Shown: piece by piece, positions 1 to 7,912 of the stretch
Layout of the letters: each line of letters starts with the position of its first letter
How positions within the stretch are numbered: position 1 is the stretch's first letter
DNA from: Desulfovibrio desulfuricans
Lineage (GTDB): Bacteria; Desulfobacterota; Desulfovibrionia; Desulfovibrionales; Desulfovibrionaceae
DNA: 64,000 nucleotides
Reading direction: 5' to 3'
Assembly: GCF_004801255.1 (NCBI RefSeq)
Contig: NZ_CP036295.1
Location: forward strand, 186,001 to 250,000
Made by a program: the position numbers and the translations under genes
Notes under the pieces: generated by a model
What the model saw: the letters and a program-made list of their open reading frames with translations, nothing else
Databases searched by the model: none
Told to the model about the DNA's origin: nothing

Positions 1-1126
1 GCACCTGGCCCGCCAAGGCGCTGAACGCGCCCTCAAGCCAGCCCTGGGGGTATGAGCCAAGAACAATGGTGATCTGAAACATGGCGTAGAGCACGCCCAG
101 CATGATCAGCGCGCCCCAGACGGCGTGGGCCAGCACCCTGTCCAGCCGGTCTGAAAGGCTCAAACGGTGACGGTCTCCGGTTTTGACAATGCACGCTGCC
201 GCCACCTGACGCACAAAGCAGCTGTGTCCGTCGGCAATAATGCCTTCTGTGTCGCGTCCTATGCTGCGCAGCTCGTCCTGCACAAACCGGCGCACCTGCG
301 CCATGTCGGCTGCAAGGTCGGCATCCGCCTTTTGCAGGGCGGCAATGGCCTCGGCGTCGTCCTGCAACAGGTTGAGGGCCAGCCAGCGCGGGGCGCAGTG
401 CCCGTAGGGCGACGCTGCAAGGCCGGGGCTTGCGGCTATGCGGTGTTCCATGGTTTCCAGGATGGGGTCCAGCAGCGGGCCGTAGCTTATGCGCAGGGCT
501 TGCCCGCCGCCAAAGGGCGGGGCGTCGTCGGCCCCCTGAGTCGTCGCGCCGTTGGCCGGGGCGTCCAGCGCAGCCTGCCGCGCAGCGGAGAGCGCCTCGC
601 GCAGACCGTTGCCCGCCGTGCCCACCGTGGGCAAGGCGCTTGCGCCCATAAGCTCCGAAAGCCGCAAAAAATCAATGCTGATGCCCGCCGCGCGGGCTTC
701 GTCCATCATGTTGCAGGCTATAACCACAGGCAAACCCATCTCGCGCAGCTGGGCCGTGAGCAGCAGCCCGCGCTCAAGAATGCCCGCGTCCACCACATTG
801 ATGACCGCCTGCACCGCTCCGCCCAGCAGCACATTGCGGGCGACCACCTCCTCCTGCGAATAGGCCGAGAGCGAATACGCGCCGGGCAGATCAACCAGGA
901 TGATCTCCTGCCCCTCATGGCGGATGAAGCCCTCCTTTTTTTCCACCGTCACGCCGCTGTAGTTGCCCACATGCTGGTGCGCACCCGTAAGCGCGTTGAA
1001 AACCGTGGTTTTGCCGCAGTTTGGGTTGCCCGCGATGGCCAGCCGCAGCGAATAGGCCAGACCGCCAATGAGCGTACGTGCATTGCCGCCGCGCAGCTCT
1101 GCAGTCTCTGAGAAGGATTCCGGCAT
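1..1126 (-). CDS. feoB: Ferrous iron transport protein B, N-terminal part (runs off the left edge)
   Basis: FeoB imports Fe(II) across the inner membrane; its N-terminal domain is a GTP-binding module fused to a membrane permease. The visible 375 residues contain the G1 P-loop (GNPNCGKTT, about residues 28-36), a G2/G3 region (NYSGVTVEKK, then DLPGAYSL) and the G4-like NMMDEA, followed by a helical insert and the start of the first membrane segment (ALIMLGVLYAMFQITIVLG). The ATG at 1126 was chosen because AGGAG lies about nine bases upstream and the protein begins shortly before the G domain. The C-terminal permease lies outside the window. No feoA is visible immediately upstream. A Fur-like palindrome sits 63-77 bp before the start, which fits iron repression. 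Identification is secure; only the extent is incomplete. Confidence 0.95.
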   Translation of the reverse strand, partial: MPESFSETAELRGGNARTLIGGLAYSLRLAIAGNPNCGKTTVFNALTGAHQHVGNYSGVTVEKKEGFIRHEGQEIILVDLPGAYSLSAYSQEEVVARNVLLGGAVQAVINVVDAGILERGLLLTAQLREMGLPVVIACNMMDEARAAGISIDFLRLSELMGASALPTVGTAGNGLREALSAARQAALDAPANGATTQGADDAPPFGGGQALRISYGPLLDPILETMEHRIAASPGLAASPYGHCAPRWLALNLLQDDAEAIAALQKADADLAADMAQVRRFVQDELRSIGRDTEGIIADGHSCFVRQVAAACIVKTGDRHRLSLSDRLDRVLAHAVWGALIMLGVLYAMFQITIVLGSYPQGWLEGAFSALAGQV

Positions 1127-1188
1127 GCTTTGCGCTCCTGTCTGTGCCGCGCCGGAGCAGGCCGGTGAGGCTGAAATTCGAATGGAAT

Positions 1189-1203
1189 TGAAATTTATTT
1201 TCA
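1189..1203. promoter_or_regulatory. Candidate Fur box upstream of feoB
   Basis: The 15-mer TGAAATTTATTTTCA lies inside a 6+5+6 inverted repeat (TTGAAA, TTTAT, TTTCAA; 1188-1204). It differs at one position from the TGAAAATnATTTTCA pattern I recall as reported for Fur in Desulfovibrio. It lies 63-77 bp upstream of the feoB start, a normal place for an iron-responsive operator. The match was made by eye and no binding data exist. Confidence 0.55.
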
Positions 1204-1284
1204 AAAAGGAATGAAGTCAAGCCTCCGGTGGGCCAGCCAGTTACGGCAGCCCCATGTTGACTTGCGCCGCATAAAGAATAAAGT

Positions 1285-1296
1285 ATGCATATACAT
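1285..1296. promoter_or_regulatory. Candidate MarR operator (autoregulatory)
   Basis: ATGCATATACAT ends 16 bp before the chosen MarR start. It is one base different from the perfect 12-bp palindrome ATGTATATACAT found before the downstream fabF (1789-1800). Two near-identical palindromes flanking a MarR gene suggest that it controls itself and the next gene. This is inference from position and similarity. Confidence 0.5.
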
Positions 1297-1312
1297 GAAA
1301 CGCGGAGCCCAC

Positions 1313-1741
1313 ATGCAACTGCCTTGTCTTTTTCTTGAAGTCCGAAAAGCGGAGCGCCAGTTATCCTGGCTTTATGGAAAATGCCTTGGGCAGAACAATC
1401 TGCGCATCACTCAATATGGCCTTTTGCGGGCCATTGCCGGGCTGGCGGAGCCTTCCATCACCGAAATAGGCCGGATACTGGGCATTGATCAGACAACAGT
1501 GACCCGCAATGTGGACAAGCTGGAGCAAGCCGGTCTTGTCGTCTGCGGGCACCCGCTGACGGACTCGCGAAAAAAGATCGTGAGGTTGACACCCTTTGGC
1601 GCGGACAGCCTTGAAAAGGCGCACCCCCTCTGGGGGGAGGCGCAGCAGCGCGTAGTTGCGGGATTGGGGGACAAGGATGTCCAGGAGCTGCTGAGGTTGC
1701 TGGCAAAGGTGAGCAGCATAGCGGAGACGGACTGCGACTAG
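1313..1741 (+). CDS. MarR-family winged-helix transcriptional regulator
   Basis: A 142-residue MarR-type regulator, the usual length for the family. The winged-helix core is clear: a helix-turn-helix with SITEIGRILGIDQTTVTRNV (about residues 44-63) and a wing around LTDSRKKIVRLTPFG. MarR dimers bind palindromes and release DNA on binding a small ligand. I chose ATG 1313 because GGAG precedes it by about seven bases; in-frame ATGs at 1295 and 1211 exist, but the 1295 one overlaps the operator-like palindrome. The gene lies 85 bp upstream of a fabF-like gene on the same strand, with a second copy of the palindrome between them, so fatty-acid synthesis or membrane stress is a plausible target. 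The ligand cannot be told from sequence. Confidence 0.85.
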   Translation: MQLPCLFLEVRKAERQLSWLYGKCLGQNNLRITQYGLLRAIAGLAEPSITEIGRILGIDQTTVTRNVDKLEQAGLVVCGHPLTDSRKKIVRLTPFGADSLEKAHPLWGEAQQRVVAGLGDKDVQELLRLLAKVSSIAETDCD

Positions 1742-1788
1742 TCCGTCCGCATGTCTGGAGCCGGGCGGATTGTTGTGCACGTATAATC

Positions 1789-1800
1789 ATGTATATACAT
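1789..1800. promoter_or_regulatory. Perfect palindrome before fabF, candidate MarR operator
   Basis: ATGTATATACAT is a perfect 12-bp palindrome 25 bp upstream of the fabF-like start. Its near copy lies just upstream of the MarR gene. It would overlap the promoter or leader of the downstream gene. Confidence 0.5.
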
Positions 1801-1825
1801 ATAAATTAACAGGCAAGGAGATGCC

Positions 1826-3058
1826 ATGCGTAAAGTAGTTATTACAGGTTTCGGAGTCGTATCTTCGTCTGGAAATGATGCGGAAACCTTGTGGAAGAAT
1901 ATCAGTTCTGGAAAATCAGGCATCAGGTATATTGACGATCCGTTGTTTGACGACGCTCCTGTACGCATCGCCGGTAAGGTAGACGATTTTTGTGCGGAAG
2001 AGTATCTGGGCGCAAAGGATGCCAAAAAATACGATAAATTTATCCAGTTTGCTGTTGCGGCGGCGATGCAGGCCGTGAACATGTCTGGCCTGGAGCTTGC
2101 GGGGCTGGATGCGGAACGGGCTGGCGTATATGTGGGATCAGGCGTCGGCGGCATAGAAACGGTCATGAGAAATTACGAAGCCTTTCTTGCCAAGGGGGCC
2201 CGCCGGGTTTCGCCGTTCATGATCCCTACCATGATCAGCAACATGGCCTCAGGCGTTGTTGCCATCAAAACAGGCTTCAAGGGGGCAAACTTTGCGCCCG
2301 TGTCCGCCTGCGCCACGGCCAACAACGCCATTGGCGAGGCTTTTTTGAGCATTGCCCATGGCCATGCGGACGTTATGCTCGCGGGTGGCAGCGATGCGGG
2401 CATACAGCCGTTTTTGCTTGCGGGCTTTGCCAGCATGAAGGCCCTGTCCACGCGCAACGATGCGCCGGAGCAAGCCAGCCGTCCCTTTGACTGCGGGCGG
2501 GACGGGTTTGTCATGGCCGAGGGGGCTGCCGTGCTCCTGCTGGAAGAAGAAGCTCACGCCCTGCGCCGTAATGCGGCCATTTTGGGCGAGGTGACCGGCT
2601 ATGGGGCAACCTGCGATGCGGGGCACATCACCTCGCCTGATTATACGGGTGCTGCGCGGGCCATGCAGGCCGCCATCAGTCAGTCCGGCGTTGCAGCCGA
2701 CGCCATTGGCTATATCAACGCCCACGCCACCGGTACAAAGGAGGGCGACCGCTCTGAGGTCAAAGCGATCAGAGACGTCTTTGGCGACAGCCTGAAGGCG
2801 ACAAGGGTCAGCGCCACAAAATCCATGACCGGCCACCTCTTTGGGGCGGCTGGCGGCATAGAGGCGATCATCTCCCTGCAGGCCCTGCGCAACGGCATGC
2901 TGCCGCCGACCATAAATCTGGATGCGCCGGATGAAGAGTGCGACATCCCGCATATCCGCAACGAGGCCATAGCGACGGATACTCGCTACGCCCTGTCAAA
3001 CGCGTTTGGTTTTGGCGGGCATAATGCTTCCATTGTCTTTCGAAAATACGACCAATAG
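1826..3058 (+). CDS. fabF: Beta-ketoacyl-ACP synthase II-like condensing enzyme
   Basis: A 410-residue thiolase-fold condensing enzyme, very close to the usual FabF length. FabF elongates acyl-ACP by condensation with malonyl-ACP in the cytoplasm. The catalytic triad is visible: Cys in VSACATANN (about residue 162), His in NAHATGTKEGD (about 300) and His in SMTGHLFGAAGG (about 337); the C-terminal NAFGFGGHNAS loop is also typical. The start has a strong ribosome site (AAGGAG, six bases upstream). No other fab genes lie nearby, and the gene follows a MarR regulator with shared palindromes. It may therefore be an accessory synthase under special control and not the housekeeping one. A perfect hairpin follows the stop. 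Confidence 0.9.
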   Translation: MRKVVITGFGVVSSSGNDAETLWKNISSGKSGIRYIDDPLFDDAPVRIAGKVDDFCAEEYLGAKDAKKYDKFIQFAVAAAMQAVNMSGLELAGLDAERAGVYVGSGVGGIETVMRNYEAFLAKGARRVSPFMIPTMISNMASGVVAIKTGFKGANFAPVSACATANNAIGEAFLSIAHGHADVMLAGGSDAGIQPFLLAGFASMKALSTRNDAPEQASRPFDCGRDGFVMAEGAAVLLLEEEAHALRRNAAILGEVTGYGATCDAGHITSPDYTGAARAMQAAISQSGVAADAIGYINAHATGTKEGDRSEVKAIRDVFGDSLKATRVSATKSMTGHLFGAAGGIEAIISLQALRNGMLPPTINLDAPDEECDIPHIRNEAIATDTRYALSNAFGFGGHNASIVFRKYDQ

Positions 3059-3066
3059 CCTGTAGC

Positions 3067-3100
3067 GCGACAAGGCCCGGCTTTTGCCGGGCCTTGTCGC
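3067..3100. terminator. Bidirectional hairpin between fabF and the ttuA-like gene
   Basis: A perfect 15-bp stem (GCGACAAGGCCCGGC with its complement) around a TTTT loop lies 8 bp after the fabF stop and 20 bp from the end of the convergent gene. There is no long T-run, so it may act as a weak terminator in either direction or as an mRNA 3' end. Confidence 0.7.
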
Positions 3101-3119
3101 GTAAAATGGCGTGCGCTCC

Positions 3120-4028
3120 TTAGCTTTCTTCCTGCAGGGCGGAGCGGATGCGGCATACGCCGCAGCGGTCGCCAGACGACGTTGGGTAGCCGCACTCTGT
3201 GCAGGGGGCCAGTTCCAGCCCCTCTTCGGCTTCGCGGCGGGCGAACACGGGCCGTCCGCGCGACAAAAAGCCCTGATAAAAATCAAGCTTGCGGCCCGGC
3301 ATGGCCGCCTCGAGGTTCTGCATCAGCCCCTTGAGCGTGGTAAAGCTCGCGCCGGGGCTGTAGGGGCAGGGGGCGTAGTGGTTTTCAATGCCCATAAGAA
3401 AGGCGTAGTTGGCCGTTTCAAACTCCGAGAGCCGCCACAGGGGTTTGACCTTGCGCGAAAAGCCGTGCTCGCTTTCAAGGCGCGGCCCCTGGTCTGAAAG
3501 ATAGGACGTATCCCAGCGCAGGGTGTTGCTGAACAGACGTGCCACCTCGTCGTCGAGGTTGTGGCCTGTGGCCAGCGCGTCAAAGCCCTCGTCCAGCGCA
3601 ACCTTGTTGAAGTAGTGGCGTTTGATCTTGCCGCAGGCCGAGCAGATGGGGCGGTGCAGCCGTTCTTTTACCAGCGGGATGGGCAGCCCCTCGGCAGCCA
3701 TCTCCTTGATCATCAGCTTGAGGCCGTGCTTGACGCAAAAGCGCTCGACCACGCCCCTGGCCGCTGCGGACGAAACCGGAATACCCAGATCGATGTGCAG
3801 GCCGGTGACGTTGTACCCCTGGCGCGAAAGCTCAAGCATGAGCGCCAGCGAATCCTTGCCGCCAGAAAGGGCCACCAGCACCCGCTCGTCGCGGGTAAAC
3901 AGCTTTTGGCCCTCGATGCCTCGCTCCACCTGGCGGGCAAAAAAATCCTTGTAGCAGTCGGGGCAAAAGGCGGCGTTGTGGCTGCGCAGAGCCACCACGG
4001 CCTCGGCTTTACATATTTTGCATTTCAT
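3120..4028 (-). CDS. TtuA/TtcA-family tRNA 2-thiolation protein
   Basis: A 302-residue PP-loop ATPase of the TtcA/TtuA/Ncs6 family, which adenylates a tRNA base before sulfur is inserted. The PP-loop is SGGKDS (about residues 55-60). CxxC zinc-finger pairs occur at the N-terminus (CKIC, CPDC) and at the C-terminus (CTEC, CGVC). Central cysteines in CSACG and CPYS fit the site that binds an Fe-S cluster in TtuA-type enzymes. The flanking zinc ribbons favour TtuA/Ncs6-type over TtcA, so the substrate could be U54 or the wobble U; sequence alone does not decide. The ATG at 4028 follows AGGAA by four bases; a longer frame starting at 4073 lacks a ribosome site. It is convergent with fabF. Confidence 0.85.
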   Translation of the reverse strand: MKCKICKAEAVVALRSHNAAFCPDCYKDFFARQVERGIEGQKLFTRDERVLVALSGGKDSLALMLELSRQGYNVTGLHIDLGIPVSSAAARGVVERFCVKHGLKLMIKEMAAEGLPIPLVKERLHRPICSACGKIKRHYFNKVALDEGFDALATGHNLDDEVARLFSNTLRWDTSYLSDQGPRLESEHGFSRKVKPLWRLSEFETANYAFLMGIENHYAPCPYSPGASFTTLKGLMQNLEAAMPGRKLDFYQGFLSRGRPVFARREAEEGLELAPCTECGYPTSSGDRCGVCRIRSALQEES

Positions 4029-4109
4029 ACGGTTCCTGTATGTGTTTGCAGTGCTGTCCCGCGCGCGGGCCACAGATTGCGGTCTGGCGCAGGGTGTGCA
4101 GTGTCGGGG

Positions 4110-5360
4110 TTAGTGTTGCTCCGCCGTCCGGGGCATTGGGTGGCTGTTTTTTTCAAGCCAGCCGAGCTGTCCGCACCAGTCTTCGTGTCGGGCGCAGACG
4201 GCATCGGCAAAAGATTCGTGGCTCAGCCCAGCCAGCAGCGCCTCGCCAGCGCTCACAAGGTCCTGGCGCAGGCGGGCGTCGGTCATGACGTTGATCATGG
4301 CCTCGGCCAGCGACTGGGGGTTGTTTTCTTCAAACATGCAGGCTGCTGCCGGCGCGGCCAAAAGCCGCTGCGCGTGCAGGTCGCTTTGCCCGCAGATCAC
4401 CGGCATGCGGGCGGCAATGCCCGCGCCAAGGGTTTCGGGCAACTCGTCCGGCGCGGAGCCGGGGGCTATCCATGCGTGGCAGGTCCGCAGCAGCGGGGGC
4501 AGCTCCTGCTCGTTAAGCAGGCACAGGCGCGTCTGTACGCCCAGTGATTCCGCCTCGTCCAGCACTTCCTGAAAACGCGGGCCACCACCAGCAGCGCGCA
4601 CCTCCCAGCGGGGCAGGTCGCGGCGTTGCCATATGGCCGCCATGGCCCTGATGACAATGTTTGTGCCCGAGCGCGGGGTAAGGGCGTCGCCCATGCAAAA
4701 AATAAACCGCCGGTTTTCGTCAGCCGCGCTTGCCTGCCATGCCGGGGCGGGCTCAAAGCCCTCAAGGCTCATGCCCGGCGCGACCTGCACAAGCGTGTCG
4801 CCCGCAAGGGGCAGGCTGCGGTTTTTGGGGCCGCGCCAGGCGGTTTCACCTGCCGTGATGCCCGCAGCTTTGGCAATGCGCTCCTGCACGTGGTTTGAAC
4901 CGCACAAAATTTTGTGGGCAGCCAGCATGCCCTTGCCCGTGCACACCTCGGCATGCGGCGGGCGCAGCAAAAAGGCGTGGCTCAGCAACGTGGTCTTGGG
5001 CGGGCGCATGGCAAGCACGCGGCGGCCTGCGGCCATGCCGCTTTCGCCAAAGGTCTGCACCAGCAGGTACTTGTGCCGCCGTTGCCACAGCCACAGGCGC
5101 ATAACGTCCAGAGGGCCGCCAGCGGCCAGCGTCGGCAGGTTGAGGGCGGCGGCGCGCCTGTGCAGGCGCGAATTTTTTGCGCACAGCAGCATGGGCGCCA
5201 GCCTGCCTCCGTCGCGCATGGCCGAGGCCAGGGCCAGGGCGTGGTCTTCTTCCAGCCGGGCTGCGCGCATGGGCGCGCCCTGTTCTGTCCATCGACGCTG
5301 CTCTTCGGGTGAAGGCGGGCCTTCTGTGGTCTGTTGCAGCGCAACAAGCAAAACACGCAT
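4110..5360 (-). CDS. Glycosyltransferase, GT4-like (GT-B fold)
   Basis: A 416-residue predicted GT-B glycosyltransferase. The C-terminal half shows the usual nucleotide-sugar pattern: a glycine-rich RAAGGGPRF segment, then PDELPETLGAGIAARMPVIC, in which the acidic residues resemble the EX7E motif, and finally SLAEAM. The N-terminal half has the MRVLLVALQQ strand typical of this fold. The start overlaps the stop of the upstream aminotransferase (TGATG), so the two are translationally coupled. Donor and acceptor are unknown; an envelope or small-molecule glycoside is possible. Confidence 0.75.
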   Translation of the reverse strand: MRVLLVALQQTTEGPPSPEEQRRWTEQGAPMRAARLEEDHALALASAMRDGGRLAPMLLCAKNSRLHRRAAALNLPTLAAGGPLDVMRLWLWQRRHKYLLVQTFGESGMAAGRRVLAMRPPKTTLLSHAFLLRPPHAEVCTGKGMLAAHKILCGSNHVQERIAKAAGITAGETAWRGPKNRSLPLAGDTLVQVAPGMSLEGFEPAPAWQASAADENRRFIFCMGDALTPRSGTNIVIRAMAAIWQRRDLPRWEVRAAGGGPRFQEVLDEAESLGVQTRLCLLNEQELPPLLRTCHAWIAPGSAPDELPETLGAGIAARMPVICGQSDLHAQRLLAAPAAACMFEENNPQSLAEAMINVMTDARLRQDLVSAGEALLAGLSHESFADAVCARHEDWCGQLGWLEKNSHPMPRTAEQH

Positions 5361-6310
5361 CAGATGGGCGCGCCTTTTTTCAGCATATAGTCCAAAAGAA
5401 CATCCTTGAGCCACAGGGCCACAGGGCCGGGCTTGCCAGCCTGCGCACCCTGCCCCACGGGCTTGCCGTCAAAGTGGGTAATGCCCACGCACAGGGTGGA
5501 GCTGGTGAAAAGCAGCATCTCGCGGGCCGTGGAGATGGCGGCCTTGGGAATGGGCATCTGCACCACGGGCATGCGCTGCGCGGCCACGTCCATGGCTGCC
5601 AGCAGGGTTGTGCCGGGCAGGATGCGCCTGATCTCGGGGCAGAGCAGGCGGCCCTGAGCGTCCACAAGGCCCACGTTGGCCACGGCGGCCTCGCCCATGA
5701 TGTCGTTTTCGTCAAAGGTTACGGCAATATCCATGTTTTTTTGACGGGCTTCCATGGACATGAAGACATTGGGCAGATAGTTGGTGTTCTTGATGCGGGC
5801 CAGATATTCCTGCTTGGGCGGGATGGCGCTGGTAAATGCCGTAAAGCCCTTGGCGTACAGTGCCTCGGTGGGCAGTGTCTTTTTGAGGGCCACAATGTAC
5901 AGGCCTGCCTGCGGGCATTCGGCGGGCGAAATGCCAAAACCGCCGGGGCCACGGCTTAAAAAGACACGCAAATCGCCGTTGTCCACGCCTGCGGCCCGGG
6001 CCACGTCGACAATGCGCTGGCGCACATCGTCCCACGGGCAGGGCGGCGTGATGGAGAGGGCCGCCGCGCCGTCCACAAGCCGGGCCAGATGCGCCTCGAG
6101 GCCAAAAATTGTGCGCTGACGAAAGCAGATGCTTTCAAACAGCCCGTCGCCGCGGTGACAGATGTGGTCGTCAAGGGGCAGCAGCAACAGGTGCGCGTCG
6201 GTGCAGATGTGCCCAACGCGGTGGTCATAAAAGGCGAGAACCTGCTCCGAACCCGGACGGGGTGCGGCAAGCAGGGCCTTGAGGTAGGTTTCAGCGTCCA
6301 CAGCTTTCAC
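5360..6310 (-). CDS. Class IV (fold type IV) PLP aminotransferase
   Basis: A 316-residue member of the BCAT / D-amino acid transaminase / aminodeoxychorismate lyase superfamily. Visible features are HICHRGDGLFESI (about residues 50-62), the PLP lysine in ARIKNTNYLPN, the MGEAAVANV glutamate and the phosphate-binding LPGTTL. Substrate cannot be fixed by eye; branched-chain aminotransferase and ADC lyase are both possible. The start is GTG at 6310 with GGAGG eight bases upstream. It overlaps the downstream glycosyltransferase gene and follows asd on the same strand, so co-transcription is likely, though a 61-bp gap separates it from asd. Confidence 0.85.
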   Translation of the reverse strand: MKAVDAETYLKALLAAPRPGSEQVLAFYDHRVGHICTDAHLLLLPLDDHICHRGDGLFESICFRQRTIFGLEAHLARLVDGAAALSITPPCPWDDVRQRIVDVARAAGVDNGDLRVFLSRGPGGFGISPAECPQAGLYIVALKKTLPTEALYAKGFTAFTSAIPPKQEYLARIKNTNYLPNVFMSMEARQKNMDIAVTFDENDIMGEAAVANVGLVDAQGRLLCPEIRRILPGTTLLAAMDVAAQRMPVVQMPIPKAAISTAREMLLFTSSTLCVGITHFDGKPVGQGAQAGKPGPVALWLKDVLLDYMLKKGAPI

Positions 6311-6371
6311 TGTAAAAGCCTCCAGGCGTCCAGGCGCGCGGGTTTATGGCAAACCCGCGCGCCCATTGGGC

Positions 6372-7418
6372 CTATTTCAGAAACACGTTCTTGTCGGTCA
6401 CACGCAGCAGGTTGCGCTTGATCAGTTCTTCGCCGATCTGCACGGCGTTGAGGGCAGCGCCCTTGCGCACGTTGTCCGCGACGATCCAGAGGTTCAGGCC
6501 ATTTTCAATGGTTTCGTCCTCGCGGATGCGGCCCACGTAAGTATCGTCTTCACCCACGCAGTAGGCGGGCATGGGGTACATAAGCTCGCGCGGGTTGTCG
6601 AACACGCGCACGCCGGGAGCCTGCGACAGCATGACGCGGGCGTCCTTGGCGGTGACTTTTTCTTCGGTTTCAATGTTGACCGACTCGGCGTGGCAGTAAA
6701 ACACCGGCACGCGCACGCAGGTAGCCGTAACCTTGACCGAAGGATCTTCAAGAATCTTGACGGTTTCGTGAACCATCTTCATTTCTTCCTTGGTGTAGTC
6801 GTTTTCAAGGAAGATATCGATATGCGGCAGTGCGTTAAAGGCAATGCGGTAGGGGTAGGTCTTGCACTCGGGGTCGCGCCCGTTGAACAGGTCGCGTACC
6901 TCGCGCTCGAGCTCTTCAATGCCTTTTTGCCCGGTACCGGAAACCGCCTGATAGGTTGAAACCACAACGCGCTTGATCTTGGCTGCGTCGTGCAGGGGCT
7001 TGAGCACCACCAGCATCTGGATGGTCGAGCAGTTTGGGTTGGCAATAATGCCGCTGTGGGCCTCAAGGGCATGGGCGTTGACCTCGGGCACGACCAGAGG
7101 GCAGCGGTCGTCCATGCGCCATGCTGCGGAATTGTCCACAACCACGCAGCCGGCGTGGGCAGCATGCGGAGCGAATTTTTGCGAAGTGCTGCCGCCGGCG
7201 GAAAAAATGGCCAAATCAATGCCCTCAAAGACATCTTCTTTAAGCTCTTGCACGGTCAGCTCTTTGTCGCCAAAAGGCACTTTGTTGCCCGCAGACCGGG
7301 CAGACGCAAAAGCGCGAATTTCAGTGGCGGGAAAGTCCCTTTCGTGCAGGGTCTTGAGCATTTCACGGCCTACGGCGCCTGTGGCGCCTACAACGGCTAC
7401 AGTCAGCTTCTTGCTCAT
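6372..7418 (-). CDS. asd: Aspartate-semialdehyde dehydrogenase
   Basis: A 348-residue enzyme that reduces aspartyl phosphate to aspartate semialdehyde with NADPH, on the route to lysine, threonine, methionine and diaminopimelate. The N-terminal nucleotide site is VVGATGAVGREML. The catalytic cysteine is in NPNCSTIQM (about residue 130). The ATG at 7418 follows AAGGAG at 11 bases; the reading frame extends further upstream but without a ribosome site or family similarity. It faces a 0.5-kb intergenic region and precedes the aminotransferase gene. Confidence 0.95.
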   Translation of the reverse strand: MSKKLTVAVVGATGAVGREMLKTLHERDFPATEIRAFASARSAGNKVPFGDKELTVQELKEDVFEGIDLAIFSAGGSTSQKFAPHAAHAGCVVVDNSAAWRMDDRCPLVVPEVNAHALEAHSGIIANPNCSTIQMLVVLKPLHDAAKIKRVVVSTYQAVSGTGQKGIEELEREVRDLFNGRDPECKTYPYRIAFNALPHIDIFLENDYTKEEMKMVHETVKILEDPSVKVTATCVRVPVFYCHAESVNIETEEKVTAKDARVMLSQAPGVRVFDNPRELMYPMPAYCVGEDDTYVGRIREDETIENGLNLWIVADNVRKGAALNAVQIGEELIKRNLLRVTDKNVFLK

Positions 7419-7912
7419 GGTATTTCGCTCTCCTTGGGCGATGGGCGGCGGCGCGATGCCTCCAAAAAGGTGAGCGCGTACTATATCTGGCAAAAGAGCA
7501 AATGTGAAGGGCGCGAGGTCCTTGCAATGGCGCTGGATGGGGCTTTTTTGCGGGAAATGCGTGCACTTTTGCGGGCGGCGCAAAAAAACAGCCCGCCGCA
7601 GGTGCGTTGCACTGCTGGGCTGCAATCTGCCAGAGATGATCCTGCCGGGAGCGGCCGGGAGCTGCCGGGGTTTGCTTGGTGCAGCCAGGCACCTTGGGGA
7701 TGACTGGTGCTCTTGCCGCTGCGAGTCAGGGGGCTGGCCGAAAGAGTCTGAAAAAAAATAAAAGTGTTATGGGATGGGGTATGGGGGAGGGACCCTTTTG
7801 CAGCTACCCGGCGGGCGTACCATCGGGGCGTTTTTCTGGCCGCGTAGCGGGCCGCAAAATGGACAGCAGCGAAAGGGTCCCTTCCCCGCAAAACAAATCG
7901 TTGCGGGGTGAC
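7419..7912. other. Intergenic region between asnS and asd, with a long inverted repeat
   Basis: About 490 bp with no convincing gene. It holds the asd leader, an inverted repeat near the asnS end (7783-7887) and otherwise unremarkable GC-rich sequence. The open frames crossing it are antisense continuations of asnS or asd frames. Confidence 0.6.
7783..7887. repeat. 23-bp imperfect inverted repeat downstream of asnS
   Basis: The arms 7783-7805 and 7865-7887 (core GGGACCCTTT) match at 20 of 23 positions and enclose 59 bp. Two of the three mismatches are G-U compatible in one strand. It begins 26 bp beyond the asnS stop and could fold as a large 3' stem. It may be a terminator or a dispersed intergenic repeat of this genome. 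Confidence 0.55.
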
